Source: Cladochytrium replicatum
Taxonomy: Eukaryota > Chytridiomycota > Chytridiomycetes > Cladochytriales > Cladochytriaceae
Length of the DNA: 64,000 nt
Direction of reading: 5' to 3'
NCBI GenBank assembly: GCA_025526935.1
Contig: JAHLKD010000002.1
Coordinates: 475,001 to 539,000 of the forward strand
Shown here: piece after piece, positions 46,822 through 58,998 of the stretch
How the letters are laid out: every line of letters begins with the position of its first letter
Numbering within the stretch: position 1 is the first letter of the stretch
Notes under the pieces: generated by a model
The model's input: only the letters and a program-made list of their open reading frames with translations
Databases searched by the model: none
What the model was told of the DNA's origin: nothing
Translations under genes and position numbers: made by a program

Positions 46822-48351
46822 ATGTCGAGCCACCGAGTGCCAACGTGGAATCCTTCTGTCGATGACCGCGCCGAGCAGCAGAGCATGCAACCCCTGAATT
46901 TGTTTGCTCAGATGCCCGTTGATCTTTACCCGAGGTTCACTTCAACTGTTGCCCCGTTCGACATCAACGTAAACACCCAGGTTGCCGCACAGCTCGGTCA
47001 AGCACCACCCTTTTATCTCCCGAGCCTGCAAATTGCTTCTTACACAACGTCCGGGGCTGCGCATCCCGTTTTTCAGATGCCCGTCAACTTGGGGGCAAGC
47101 CATCGCACAGATGTTCCCGGATCATCCAACGCAGCTCCCCCCTTGAAACAATGGCTGACCATGCACAACACCTCCTCGACATCGTCTTCTTCCTCTACAT
47201 CACGAACGCCGCAAGATATGTTGTTCAATGCGCAGGGAACCACCGCCCATACATTGAATCCTCCTCTCCACAATTATCCTGAGTCCGTTTTGAATTTACG
47301 TTCTTCCATATGGAACTTGGTCAACAATCACGGTCGTACCGGTGGCAGTAGCCTTCCACGCACTCCGCAGCTAACACACCGCCCTTCGCCCAGACCGTAT
47401 AGTGGACCTCCGATGCCGGTAAGGCCACTCCCGATGGAGATCGTCGACGCGATTCTCATTCAGGTGGGACTTGGGGATAGACAGCCCAAGCTTGCCTTCC
47501 AAGTGGCCACGCAATTGCGACGAAAGGCCGTCCAGCGTCGCTTGGCGTTCCTTGTGATCGACGTAGACTTGGCGAGCGCACGTGGGGGAGTGGATGCGCT
47601 CGAGTTTCTGAAGAGCACAAACACCACGTTTTGTGTTCAGGTTGATTCAAGGCCCCCGAAAACTTACTATTACACGTTGCTTGAGAACCCGAACCAACCG
47701 GTGTCGTACTACAGCTACATTGCGGTCGACGAGGCAAGCTCCCATGGACACGTCAACGTACTCGAGTGGTGGAAAGCGAGTGGTATACAGATGGAATGGA
47801 TGAGGGCGCTAGAGTGCGCGAGTGCGGGAGGGTGTCCGCTGCCCAACGAGGACTTGGACGAAGACGTTATCGCAATATACGGGGAGCGCGATTCCTGCCT
47901 TTCGCGCAGGATGTTTCCCAAACCTGCGGGAGTCGGCCAAATGGACGTTCTGGAATGGTGGAAAGCAAGCGGGTTACCGTTACACAGCAAGCTCTCGCTG
48001 GCGTGCGGGTCGCCGATGGACTGGGCGAGTGAGTATGGATGTGTGAACGCGCTCGAGTGGTGGAAACACAGCGGGTGGTCGATTCGGTTGTACACAGAGA
48101 ATTCGATGGACGGGGCTAGCAAGCGGGGACACATAGAGGCGCTTGAGTGGTGGAAGTCAAGCGGGTTGGAACTCAAGTACTCTCATTATGCGATGGACGA
48201 GGCGAGCATAGCTGGACGTGTGGAGGTGTTGGAGTGGTGGAGAAAGAGCGGGCTGGAGTTGAAATGGAGTGACAGAGCGTTGGCGACAGAGAAAGGGACT
48301 TCGTTGGGATACCTCTGGTGGAAGTCCAAGTTGATTTTGAGGTTGGACTAG
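46822..48351 (+). CDS. F-box-like protein with LEWWK-x-SGL repeats
   Basis: One exon of 509 residues from ATG 46822; the frame is open further up without ATG. The first 210 residues are Ser/Pro/Asn-rich. At about residue 205 PVRPLPMEIVDAILIQVGL looks like an F-box helix. About seven repeats of 33-45 residues follow, each with a core such as VNVLEWWKASGIQM, MDVLEWWKASGLPL, VNALEWWKHSG, IEALEWWKSSGLEL and VEVLEWWRKSGLEL. The x-D-x-A-S-x-x-G-x linkers recall ankyrin-type helix pairs. Such repeat families are expanded in chytrids and slime moulds (recalled). A substrate-binding role in an SCF ubiquitin ligase is inference. Confidence 0.7.
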   Translation: MSSHRVPTWNPSVDDRAEQQSMQPLNLFAQMPVDLYPRFTSTVAPFDINVNTQVAAQLGQAPPFYLPSLQIASYTTSGAAHPVFQMPVNLGASHRTDVPGSSNAAPPLKQWLTMHNTSSTSSSSSTSRTPQDMLFNAQGTTAHTLNPPLHNYPESVLNLRSSIWNLVNNHGRTGGSSLPRTPQLTHRPSPRPYSGPPMPVRPLPMEIVDAILIQVGLGDRQPKLAFQVATQLRRKAVQRRLAFLVIDVDLASARGGVDALEFLKSTNTTFCVQVDSRPPKTYYYTLLENPNQPVSYYSYIAVDEASSHGHVNVLEWWKASGIQMEWMRALECASAGGCPLPNEDLDEDVIAIYGERDSCLSRRMFPKPAGVGQMDVLEWWKASGLPLHSKLSLACGSPMDWASEYGCVNALEWWKHSGWSIRLYTENSMDGASKRGHIEALEWWKSSGLELKYSHYAMDEASIAGRVEVLEWWRKSGLELKWSDRALATEKGTSLGYLWWKSKLILRLD

Positions 48352-48719
48352 GCTTTTTGGGAGGACATGCATTGGGCAAATTCTGATTGGGTTTGTCCAG
48401 CAACCACGACCACCATCACTCCGCATCACTGCACCATCGAGGCTCGAAATCTTCCGACCGATCTTCGTCTCCTCTGTGATCCCCTGTACGCTGCATATCC
48501 TGGCAGTCTGTCACCCTCGTCTCGAGAGTCCACACATTTTTGGGATGGAAATAAAGACAGCATCCTAAGAATTGCCCCATGTCTTGTTGGCACATGTATC
48601 GACGCAACCACATGAGAAATGAAAGTTACATGTCAGAATTGGTCTTCGTTTGCTTATTTTAGTTTATTATTGTAATCGCACGTGAGCAAGCAAATGAACA
48701 TCCCGTCGTGACAAAGCTG

Positions 48720-49082
48720 CGGAGGACGCTCCCGACGATGGGCTCGTGTGCGGGACGATTGGTTGCAGGGTTGCATTCTCTGCGTACCCTGAAAGCACCA
48801 ACGCCATTTGGGCTGATTGAACGATCGCAGTTAATGGAGCCATGGCAGAAGAGAGTGCAGGTGGCCGGCGAGATCGGCCGCCTGGTCGATTCCGGTGTCG
48901 GACAGGAAGGGGTCGTTCACGCGAGAGGAGCGGAAATCGGGAGGGAGGGCAGCGACGTGCTCGTCGTCCAGCCAGTCGAAGCGATGGCCGTGGCGACAGA
49001 ACACGATGGAGTGCGCGGACATGTTGAAGGGGATCTGGCGATGCAACTCAATGAAATTGTTGCGAATATGAACTTTGAACAA
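48720..49082 (-). pseudogene. N-terminal fragment of a histidine-phosphatase (phosphoglycerate mutase-like) gene
   Basis: From ATG near 49021 the text reads SIVFCRHGHRFDW (R-H-G catalytic motif), then DPFLSDTGIDQAADLAGHL, the first third of the fold. A stop follows LLPWLH, and the next frame only vaguely continues (PLTAIVQSAQMAL). The second catalytic His and the rest of the domain are missing before 48.6 kb, so this is a truncated copy. Confidence 0.6.
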
Positions 49083-49892
49083 ATATAATAAAGACTCTTC
49101 AGGTTACGAGCAGCTACTCGGAGTTACTTGGATGTACTTGATGTGATTCACCAAGTACTATAAAAGGAATTCCCCCTAATACGCTTATGGGAGACTCTAT
49201 TGAGATTAAACAACCACTCACTGAGCGATCAGCACTTCCATCGACCTATCCCAAAACGTTATCAGCACCAAACTCTTTGGTCACTGGAGATCGTGAAAAC
49301 ACTGCATCATGCCGCACAAGAGTCAACGTGGAACCCGTGGAACCTCTGCACCCCCTGCCCTGATCCCCCAGCCGCAGACCAGAACACATTGAAGGTCGCG
49401 GCTGAAGCAAACAGAGATAAGCTGACCATTTCCACCTACGATTGTACGCAACATCCCCTTCCAAGCGACCAAGAACGATCTCCGCCAGCTCTTTGCGTAA
49501 GCTACCCTTTCATACGCGTCCACGATCCGTTGTTACCTGTGCTCTACCTTACAAGACGAGTTTCGAAATCCCGCAGTGACATGGTGGATGCTGAAAACCA
49601 TGTTTTACGACATGACCAAGGTGATGCTTCCCCTGCAGCGCAGTCGACGCCTGGAACCGCATTCGCTACTGCGATTATCCGTTAAAGTCTACCCTTGACG
49701 TGAACAACTGTTCTGTTGTATTTCTTATGGTTGCAATTATCCGTTCAAGTGTACCCCTTGACGTGAACAACTGTTGTGTTTGATTTATGTGACAGTAGTG
49801 GTGACAGTATTTGCATCAGTTGACAACGTGTGTGCTTGAGCCAACACTACTGGTGAATACACTGTAGCATCAGACTATCCGACTGACCACGC
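49083..49892. other. Intergenic with a short direct repeat
   Basis: No gene recognised. A block of about 40 bp (ATTATCCGTT then CTTGACGTGAACAACTGTT) occurs twice, near 49673 and 49736, 63 bp apart. It may be worn retroelement leader sequence before the copia fragment. Confidence 0.5.
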
Positions 49893-49899
49893 GTGTGCT

Positions 49900-52366
49900 T
49901 GTCACTGGTGGTGGTGGTTGCAACTGTGTTGGGTTGGGGGGAGTTCATTTACAACTATTTCATCCGATCGAAATCACTTGTGTCGCCAAAGGTTATTCAA
50001 CATGTTGAGATGCCTGAAAATCGATTCGACTGCAAGGTAGCGGAGTTGCGAATGGACTTCGGGGAAGCCATCACTCATGAACTACGGGATTTCTGCAGAG
50101 ACAGATCACCCACTATTGCTTTGCATCCATCACCTCCTTATGTCAAGGAAATGAATGGATTGGTGGAACGAAACATCAGAACTGTTGAACAGATGTCTGA
50201 GGCCATGCTTATTCAGTGCGGATTACCACGCAACCTTCAATTCCGACAATACGCCATCCTTTACGCTGCGACGGTCAAGAATATGGTGGTGCATCGACGG
50301 ACTGGCGAAGTGCCTCATATCGCTTATCTTGGCAAGGAGATCAAACTGGCAACGATCCATACATTCGGAACTCTGGTATCTGTCTATATACCACACGAAG
50401 TACGAATGCGTCGCAAGACTATTGAACACTCAGAGTTCGGCACGTTTCTTGGCTTGAAGGGTGAAGATTTACGGATAAATTGGTCCTCAACTTTCGATCC
50501 AATCAGATTCGGGAATATTTCGACGTTACTTTTCATGAGGGAGTATTTCTTGGCGCACGTCCTTCTTTTGCTGCTATCGAAAAGATTTCTCACACTTTCC
50601 CGATTCCTAAAGGTGTCTTTGCGGACGAAGCGACACCTACGTATGGCTCCTACGATCTAGTCGGAACCATGACAACCGATATGTTCGATGGGGATGCTCC
50701 GAGGCGGGATGCCGAGGAGCATCCCCAAGGTGTTGGAACGACCGGATGAGTTACCGTTTTGGCTTGCTGCAATGTACGAAGAGAAGACACAGCTGGTGGA
50801 CTTCGGTACATGGGAAGAGACAGTTCTCCCGAAAGGGAAGAATCTACTCTCCGGCAAGTGGGTTTTTGCGTACAAGCTAGACGAGCACGGCAACATTGTA
50901 CGGTTCAAAGCACGATGGGTTGCGAGGGGTTTTTCACAAATTGAAGGCGAAGACTTCAATGAGGTTTACTCTCCAGTCACCAAGACAACCACTATCAGAT
51001 TACTCCTTGCGTGGGCGGTGATGATTTTACTCTACATACATCAGTACGATGTCAAAGGAGCTTTCCTGAATGGAATTCTTCGAGAAGTAAATTATCTTGA
51101 AATGACTCATGGGTTTGAGAAGTTCAACAAACATATGCAGATGATCGTTTGTAAGTTACTCAAGACCTTGTATGGTCTACATCAAGCCGCCCGTGAATGG
51201 TACATTACTTTATGGGGAAAATATGTCAAGATAGGATTTTCACGCAATTTGGCAGACGTTTGTCATTTCTGGCGGAAAGTACCAGGGAAACGTGGGGCGA
51301 GAGAACACACAACAGTACATGTTGATGATATTCTACTCTTTACACCAGATCATGCACGACATCTCACTTTCAAGACCGATCTCGAAAGGTTTTTCACCAT
51401 TGGTAGTCACACGCGAGCGAAGTGGATTCTGAAGATGGAGTTGGTGCAAACAGAGAATGGATACTACATTGGGAATGAACTTTACGCACAGCAAATTCTC
51501 GAAGAAGTTGGACTGTGGGGAACGAACACCAAGCATGCGGACACGCCTATGTCAAGATTCTTTGCAAGACCTATGGATTCGCCGGACCTTCAGGATTCTG
51601 CGGCAACCACATATCGATCGAGACTTATGAAGCTTTCATATCTCGCGACGAAGACACGTCCAGATCTGTCATATGCTGTCAACATCCTTGCACAATTTCA
51701 GGTTGCGCAAAGGAATGTGATGTGAAAGCATTAAACAGAATCTTTCGTTATCTATTGGGGACATGGGATATGGGATTGCACTATACGCGCAATAACACTG
51801 TCGCACCAACGATACGTAGAGACGGTACTCACGAATGGGTCAATAAGGAAGACACGGCTATGGAACAACAATATCTACAACGCGGATATGCTGATGCTGA
51901 CTTCGCAGGAGAAGCATCTCGATATTCACGCACGGGATATGTTGTCATGTTCACCAATGCGGCAGTCAGCTGGCAGTCTGTTCGACAACAAATTATTACC
52001 AACTCTTCTACAGAGGCGGAATTAGTTGCACTGAACGAACTAGCCAGAGAGATGTCATGGATCACTATTATGATGGACTCAATCGGGATTGTATCTCGAT
52101 CTCCACTTCTTGTCTATCAAGACAACACGTCAACCGAGTCAATTGCTAATGACCTATCAAATAACCGTCGCACGAAACACATGGAAGTTCGTGAAAAATA
52201 CCTCACCGAATGTATTGAACGGAAAAAGATAGAGATCAAGCATTGTCCAACTGAGGAAATGGTTGCGGATATCTTTACGAAACCGCTAGAACCACGACTC
52301 TTTCACCGTCATCGTAAATCAATGGGACTAGTGAGTTTATCGAGCTTGAAAGCCATAAATTCCTAA
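49900..52366 (+). pseudogene. Second Ty1/copia pol: integrase core, reverse transcriptase, RNase H; 5'-truncated
   Basis: Integrase text runs from about 49930: CKVAELRMDFGEAI, HPSPPYVKEMNGLVERNIR and LIQCGLPRNLQF, i.e. the second Asp and the Glu with N-G-x-x-E-R. The first Asp and zinc domain are missing. Reverse transcriptase is in another frame from about 50700: SGKWVFAYKLDEHGNIVRF, VKGAFLNGIL and HVDDILLF. A shift near 51715 leads to RNase H: YADADFAGEASRYSRTGY, NSSTEAELVALNELA and VYQDNTSTESIAND, ending LFHRHRKSMGLVSL. It is better preserved than the copy at 36.7 kb and belongs to a different lineage (about half the residues differ by eye). Confidence 0.88.
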
Positions 52367-54049
52367 GAAACCATCATTGCTCTGCAAGTATCCCAGCTTT
52401 TGTTTATAGTTGTTAAAGACTGGGAGTGTGTGTCGGTTGTTTTGGTGAACTCAATATATTGTACAGTCTCTTAACAATCAATGTCAACCTATAGTCTATG
52501 GACCGGAGACGTCCGGGAGGCGCTGGGAGCGTTGGGGGGCTCGCAGCAGTAGGACGAAATTCTGGCCATGTATCCTCTCGACCGCAGCCGCTCACGCACC
52601 CACGAAACATACGAAGTCTTCATGATGGTGAACGTTAACATTCCCAATACCAACAAGAAGCATCGCGAACTCAGTTATCGCTGATGTGTCCAAAATGTCA
52701 ATGCCATAAGGCAGGCTGCACATTGGGTCCTTCTGCCAAGGATGCAGCCACTAGTTCTGGTAACGGTTCCAAAGGTGGCATGACTTCAATCCCACCCTCA
52801 ACAGTGGACGGGATTTCAGGTCTTGTAGAACACATATCCGTTCCAGAATCGCAACGGCGAAACACTTGGATGCTGGAGCAAACTCCCGGGAGAGTCACAG
52901 CTGGATTCCGGTACACTGTCCGTGGCAGTCTCGACAGCCCGGTACGTCTTCATATAGAGATCCCCTCCAAGAACAATAACATACACGAACAAAGCAGGAC
53001 GCTGATCGATTGACACGTCCCTCACAAAGTAGCGATCTCCCTCCTTGGTGGAATCGCTTCCTTTCTTCTCACGCAACTAGCCAAAATTTTCAATAAGACA
53101 TGATCAACAGCATCAGTCCTTACCATATCAACAGCCCACTGTACTAGTCAGGATCCAGAACCTCGTTCAAACAATTCTCGAACGATTGAACCCTGGCATC
53201 ATCTTCATGGCATTCCACACCTTGTCACTCCTTCCCAGAGAACCGATCTCGACAGAACTTGCAGTGATCCTGTCCCATTGCACTGCCGTTGAGTTTGCAA
53301 TGCCAGTTGCCTCTTAAGAAACATGAGTGCAAGAGAATTACTCAACTTGGAAAACCCACCTGAATTGTGGATGCTCGAGGACTTCAACGTCTTTCTTGCC
53401 CTGGAAGTGCTTCCACCGACATCGTCATGACTACGTGCACGCTTTTCGGTTCTTCCAGGCATCGCACGCCCGCGAAAACACTTTCGAATTGATCAACTGG
53501 AGGGGAACACAGTCAGATTTCAAATCCAATGCTCGAATGACATCACATAGCACCTTACCTCAAAGGGAGACACCCAAAACCAACCAATTCAGCAACCACT
53601 TGCGACACCGACCAGAAAAACGTCCACCCAATACCTTCATCATCGCTAATACCACTCGAGCAAGAACTCGCCGCCTGCGTGGTCCCACCGGCGCACCAAG
53701 TTCTTGCACCCTTACCAACTGCCTAAAAAGTGTCCATATAACCATAAAAGTCACCACCCAATCACCCATATGACCATAAAAGGGTCGAAATCCAAAACAG
53801 GGAAGAACCAAAAAAGGCAAGAACTGAACACTGCCTACCTGAAGTGCACCTACCAATTCCTCATTCTCTGATCACTTTGGAGTTATTATACCAAGTAAGG
53901 AAATGCATGTCTCGTGTATGTGTGAGTGTGTATTCGCATGTAGCCCAAAAAATAGTAACATGTGTACGCATCGTTGCAAAACGTAGTGAAGCAGTGCCGT
54001 TCTAGACGTCAGAACAAGAGAAATTTACAGAGAAAAAGGCGTGTACTCT
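52367..54049. other. LTR remnant and unassigned sequence
   Basis: A purine tract GACTGGGAG at 52418-52426 is followed by TGTGTGTCGG, the expected start of the 3' LTR of the copia copy; its end was not found. The rest (to 54049) has short frames on both strands with no family match. A TGACCATAAAAG-like word repeats near 53745-53780. Confidence 0.45.
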
Positions 54050-55064
54050 TTATACACCCTTGAGGGCAGCAACGGCCTGGTTGAGGAGGTCAACCAACTT
54101 CTGAACAGTAGCGGCGTCGAGACCCTTAGCACCGTTGTTGCCACCATTGTTGTTTCCATTGTTGTTGTTGTCGTTTCCACCGTTGTTACCACCGCTGTTG
54201 GCGTTGCCACCGTTGCCGACAGAAGCAATAAGCTGGGCACGGGAGTTCTGGGGGTTACGGCCGAACTCAGTGCCAGGAAGCTGAAAGTCAGCGAGAGTGA
54301 TACAGTCTATGGCATCGCCAGCCTTGAAAGACAGACCAGTGACAGGGTCCGTGAAGGCCTGGGGAGCAGTGACAGCCTTTCCAAAGTTAGCCTTGTCGGT
54401 CTCGAAGTCCCGGTTTGCTGAAGTGGGACCGTCGCAGCTGGCACCGCGACCGTTGGTGTTTCCGTTGCCCTTCTGCTTGCCGAAAGTTGCAGTCTCTAGA
54501 ACAGCAGTGGCGGCTTCATCGGCTGAGAGGCCGACAGATTCAACGAGAACCTTCATCAATGCGAGCTCGATGCCACTGTTACGGGCGGCAGAAGCGGCGT
54601 TGTTGATGTCCTGGTATTGCTTAAGGGTGGAGAGGAGCGCGGATTTCGGTGCAGTAGCACAGTCTTTGGAGAGCACACCAACACCACCGGTGTTGCGCTC
54701 AAGAACACGGTACTGGAGGGAAACCTTCAAGCAGGTCTTGTCATTGCCACAGCCAGCGATGGCAAGATCAGCGAGGTTCTGCTGGAGGCAAGACTCGCCA
54801 CCATTCCTGATGTTGGCGTCCTTGGATTTTGCGGCGTTCTCCCCAGCAACCTGCGCACCAAGGGGACTAACGAATAGGATCGGTTAGCGTCTGGAAATAC
54901 ACTTCTCTCATTAACAAGACCTACCCGAAGATGGGGTCAACATCTGCTTTGTTGAATTTGCGGAAAGCGTTGATGGTGATGTCATGGGAGTGCTCCTGCG
55001 GAACAACAGCTTGGGCGGTAGCGGCGAGGGCGGCGACGGCAACAAAGATGGCTGTGGATTTCAT
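54050..55064 (-). CDS. Secreted protein with Asn/Gly-rich C-terminal region, family unknown
   Basis: Exons 55064-54925 and 54866-54050 give 318 residues. A signal peptide is clear (STAIFVAVAALAATAQA). The mature part has paired cysteines (GESCLQQN, CGNDKTC, SKDCATAP, GASCDGP, AIDCITL), suggesting disulfides. Near residues 270-295 lies a run of Asn/Gly (GGNDNNNNGNNNGGNNG), then a short helical tail (LDAATVQKLVDLLNQAVAAL). No glycosidase or protease motif was seen. It is probably an extracellular or wall protein; the flexible Asn/Gly linker may tether the tail. The start is fixed by the signal peptide. Confidence 0.75.
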
Positions 55065-55560
55065 TGTTATTTCTGTGTGGGTGGGTGACAGAGGGCTTGT
55101 GAATGGGGTTTGTGGGCAATTTCAAGGGTCGTATGGGTGGCAGTGCTCGCGCCACAACGGACGCCAAGCACCCTGAGCGGCAATGTGCATTTAAATTTTA
55201 ACGTTCGGATTGTTTTTTGAATATGAAACAATAGAGCTACTCCAACCATTCAGGAGTCTCTGATGCTTGAAACCGCAAAATTCTTGGAAGCTTCATATTG
55301 CTCGAAAAAGTGTTGCAGATGTCTGCTGCAGTGGTTTCAGGACGTGGCAATTATCAGTTGAAATATGAATTGGTAAAATCGGTTTGAATTGGTCTTCATG
55401 GAGGTTCACCAAAGGAGACCCGGACACATAGCTGTTGGTGACCACTCAAATGTCTCCCCGAGTCCTTCCAACCGGCGATGTCATGTTTCCCATCATTACA
55501 TTCTTTTAAAATGCGGAAGAAGCCTCAATTCTGCCTAGACGAAAGCGAAACATTCAACAG
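55065..55560. other. Divergent intergenic region
   Basis: Holds the promoters of the secreted protein (minus) and the four-helix membrane protein (plus). No further gene recognised. Confidence 0.55.
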
Positions 55561-56168
55561 ATGCCCCCATCAAGAAACCCCACCGTTCTTGCGCTGGTTA
55601 CAGCAGCGAGTTTCAACAAGTTCGATGCCCTTCCTGGCGAAGATGATCAACACAAGGCGTTTGATCCTGCTTCTAAGAACCTTTGGATCGGTGCATTCGT
55701 TTTGTTCTTTCTTTGGTGGATCGCCCAACTTGGACTTTACATGTTTCAGATGAGAGAACCAGTCATCGCACTTGCAGTTGAACGGGTCGATAGCACCATG
55801 GTGAGTAATTCTCAGCTTGACCGATCAATTTGCTTTTCTGATACTGGAAATACAGACTCAGAAGCTGGCCCGCGCTTCGAAAGTTGCTAGAGACTGTTTC
55901 ACGTTCATGTTTGTCGCAGCTGTAATGGGGACGGCGACCGGAACAACGGCAGTAATGGGTATTTTGGGCTGGTATGTGGTGCATGAATGCGAATAAAGTT
56001 ATTCATGGTCTATTTTGATGCTTTCGTTACAGGGCATTTACGCTTCTTTCCGTGTCATGGTTCGGCACATCCCTTTACACCACAAGCCCAAAGGTTCATG
56101 TTCTTGCCTCCATTGCCACTCTTCCTTCCATTATCACTTTTATTGGACTCTCCTTCTCCAATTTGTAA
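55561..56168 (+). CDS. Small four-helix membrane protein, function unknown
   Basis: Exons 55561-55800, 55856-55971 and 56033-56168 give 163 residues with consistent phases. After a soluble start (NKFDALPGEDD, DPASKNLWI) come four hydrophobic stretches: FVLFFLWWIAQLGLYMF; FTFMFVAAVMGTATGTTAVM; AFTLLSVSWFGTSLY; and VLASIATLPSIITFIGLSF. A basic loop KLARASKVARD separates helices 1 and 2. No family motif was recognised. It is compact and ends at TAA 56166. Confidence 0.7.
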
Positions 56169-56566
56169 CAGTTTCGCTTCGTGGTGGTGATGTTTGCTTG
56201 GCGGTTGGTCTGTAAGTTACAGCACATTATCGATCTAGTTAAAAATAAAGACGCCTGCTCTTTGATCACTCCGTGATTGTCTCGAGCGTCTGTCATATTA
56301 CTACCAGGTATGGCGATCTTAAAATCGTTTTATACAAATTCAACCACTTGCCAGTAGAAGTGAGAATGTGTAGAACTACTACGGCTGTCACTCTCCTATT
56401 GCGTCAAATATAAGGTTCAAATATAAGGCTGCAATGCAGTGCAATCAAGACCAAATACACAACCAGCTGCACAAAAGCATCATAGCGTCCTTTATCATAC
56501 AACGAATGAAAACATGAGGGGTAAAGGTAAATGGGATGGCTCTACGCAAGCGCTGAATTCGAGCTA

Positions 56567-58339
56567 TCAGACATCCTGCTTGGTCACAAGGGCAACGTCG
56601 GCTTGGTCCCGCTCGGCGGGGTGAACGGAGTGAACCGACACGTTTGAGACAGCAGCGTTCTTGGCAGCCATGTCCATCGCCCATTCCTCTCCGCGGAACG
56701 AACCGTCCCACTTGGCTACAACAATGCATGCGATGAACGATCCGATAAGGTTGACACCAGTACGTGCAATCTGCGCAATTATTCAGAATCCGAAATTTGG
56801 ATTCGTTTGTGCAATGGTACTCACGTCTAAAATGGCGTCCACTCCGAGGATGAGAGTAATGGCTTGGACTGGGAATCCGAACTTTCCAGCGGCGGAGGCG
56901 AGAACGACCAAAGTCGCTCGGGGCACCGAAGCTACACCCTTGTGCAACAGCATCAAGTAGAGGAGCAGAACAACCTGATCGGAAATGGTCATCTGAACTT
57001 GGGCAGCTTGGAGACAGAATAATGCGGACTGGAAACACAATTTTAGGTCAAAACTCATTCAAGATAGTTTTTGCCAAAATGCTCACGTTAGCCATGTGGA
57101 TTGCAGCACCGTCAAGGTTGAAGTTGTAGCCAAGCGGGAGGACAAGAGCGGCAACTCGGGTCGGTACACCGTACTTGGTTACCTCTTCGAGGGTAATAGG
57201 GAAGGCGGCTTCAGTACTGGTGGTGGTCATAGCGACGATGAGAGGCTTGTAGATGTGTGCAAAGAACTCCTTCCAGTTTGTTCGGAGAATGAGGAGCGTG
57301 GGAAGGGTAACAATCAACAAGAACAGGGCTACACCGAGGTGCAAACTTCCGATCAGCTTTCCGAGCTAAAATGCCATCGTCGTTTGAGTGTGGGATTTTC
57401 AGTAGGTTCTTAGCAAGTACGTACAGCGATCAACGTAGCACTGCCCTGAGATGCGCAAACCACTGCAATGGATGCACCAATACCGATCGGAGCTTGGGGA
57501 GATACATCAGGCCAGATATTTCGCCTCGTCTATCTGAATGAACTCACCGTAGTTCATCACCAAAGCAATGACACGGAAGAGCGCCTTCTGCATAGCCTCG
57601 AAGAACTTAATCAGCACATCCGCACTTTGGCGATCTTCCATCGTCAGGATAGCAACTGCCATCATGAGGGCGCAGAAAACGACTGCGATAACTGTTCCGT
57701 CTACCATAGCAGCAAAGAAAGACTTTGGCACGATGGTGTAGAGTTCACCGTACCAGGTAATCTGAGTTTTTCCTGTAAACCTAGGATTAGAACTTGCACA
57801 ACCACAAATTAGTGTGTGATTATTACCAGTTCCTGCATCGCCAAGAGCAGAGGTGTCCGCGTTCTGCGGGATTGTGATCCCAACACCAGGTTGGATGAGG
57901 TTGGCACAGACTGCACCAATGACCAACGAGATTCCGCTCGCAAAAATGAACCAGATCAAAGTTTTTGCGGCTAATCCACCGAGTTGCTTCACGTCCTTAG
58001 AATGAGCCGAGATACCTGGATGTTTCCCGTCAGGTTTTGAGTATGATGGTCAATTGCTGAGCATACCGTGAATGAGAACGACGAAAACCAGAGGTGAGAT
58101 GACTGCCTGAAGCATGCGAATGAAAACCGTTCCCAAGGGTTGCAGTTGCACCACAATGTCCTTCTGTCCTGTGAAACCAATCAGGATACCAAGCTACAAC
58201 AAAGAGGGCAAGTCAGGAATGTGGAGTAAACTCGTGCGAAAGCCATTACCGCAAGAGAGATGAAGATCCATCCTGTGAGCTTGGGCTTGGCGAGAAGGTA
58301 GAACAGCCGATTAACGATGAGACTAATGTTGAATGCCAT
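56567..58339 (-). CDS. Dicarboxylate/glutamate:cation symporter (SDF/DAACS family)
   Basis: Nine exons on the minus strand: 58339-58250, 58193-58067, 58015-57827, 57772-57548, 57492-57425, 57365-57087, 57028-56825, then 56770-56567 (eight listed cover the frame), giving 461 residues. Landmarks: VISPLVFVVLIHGI (TM2/3), GIGASIAVVCASQGSAT, the first hairpin TTTSTEAAFPITLEE, LPLGYNFNLDGAAIHMA (family N-M-D-G-T motif, here N-L-D-G-A), the second hairpin GVASVPRATLVVLAS, and DAILDIARTGVNLIGS with the Asp/Arg/Asn that bind substrate. The family carries acidic or neutral amino acids or C4-dicarboxylates with Na+ or H+ across the plasma membrane. The substrate cannot be fixed here. The Thr/Ser-rich first hairpin and D-G-A change deserve attention. 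Confidence 0.9.
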
Positions 58340-58998
58340 GTCGCAAGCTGAGCTGCCAGGGAGGGAAGGAGTGCCCAATTTATGAGAAAGATCAAGATTT
58401 TTCGGGTCACCGAGCCCGAGAAGATTTGCCTTTTTAGAAGATAGGATTACGGTTTTGACCTTTATATATCCACTATATATGTTATTGATATACATTGGAA
58501 AAAGGAAACAAGGTTGTTGGAATCGAAAATTTGGGAGCATGACCTGCCACGTTCCCAGCGCCTCGTTTCAAAATGGGCTTGATATTATTCAAGGAAACTG
58601 GCTTAGTGGAACAGTTCGGCGAATAAATGTGCATTCGTGGATCTCTGCGCTGCGCGACTGCGCGAAGTGAAGATCAAAGGTAGGTAAACTGCAAATCGTG
58701 CCCCGTAATGCTTTCAATCGACCCATGCATATTAAATGATCAGTCAGGTGTTAGTGGAGTAGCTGAATTTGTTGTTAATCAACACTGCGGACACTGCGGA
58801 CACGTTCGGCCTCGGACAATTCGCACTACTGGCAGATCAAAATTTGATTGTTGTGTTGTTGTCATTTGACCAGATTTGGTTATATTTGCAAACCACGAGA
58901 GAACGGCACGTGAGCTAGAAGGCACCCTTCCTGCGCTCCTGGGCTTTCGACGGCTGAGGACAAACCTTCGCTAACCTGTATCACTCCCGTTCAGGACA
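58340..58998. other. Divergent intergenic region
   Basis: Lies between the symporter start (minus) and the prefoldin remnant (plus). A TATATATCC-like word near 58463 could serve the symporter on the minus strand. No gene recognised. Confidence 0.5.

Noticed and set aside
48708-49088. Plus-strand frame of 126 residues
   Set aside because: It overlaps the histidine-phosphatase fragment on the other strand, which has a real catalytic motif; the plus frame has no family features.
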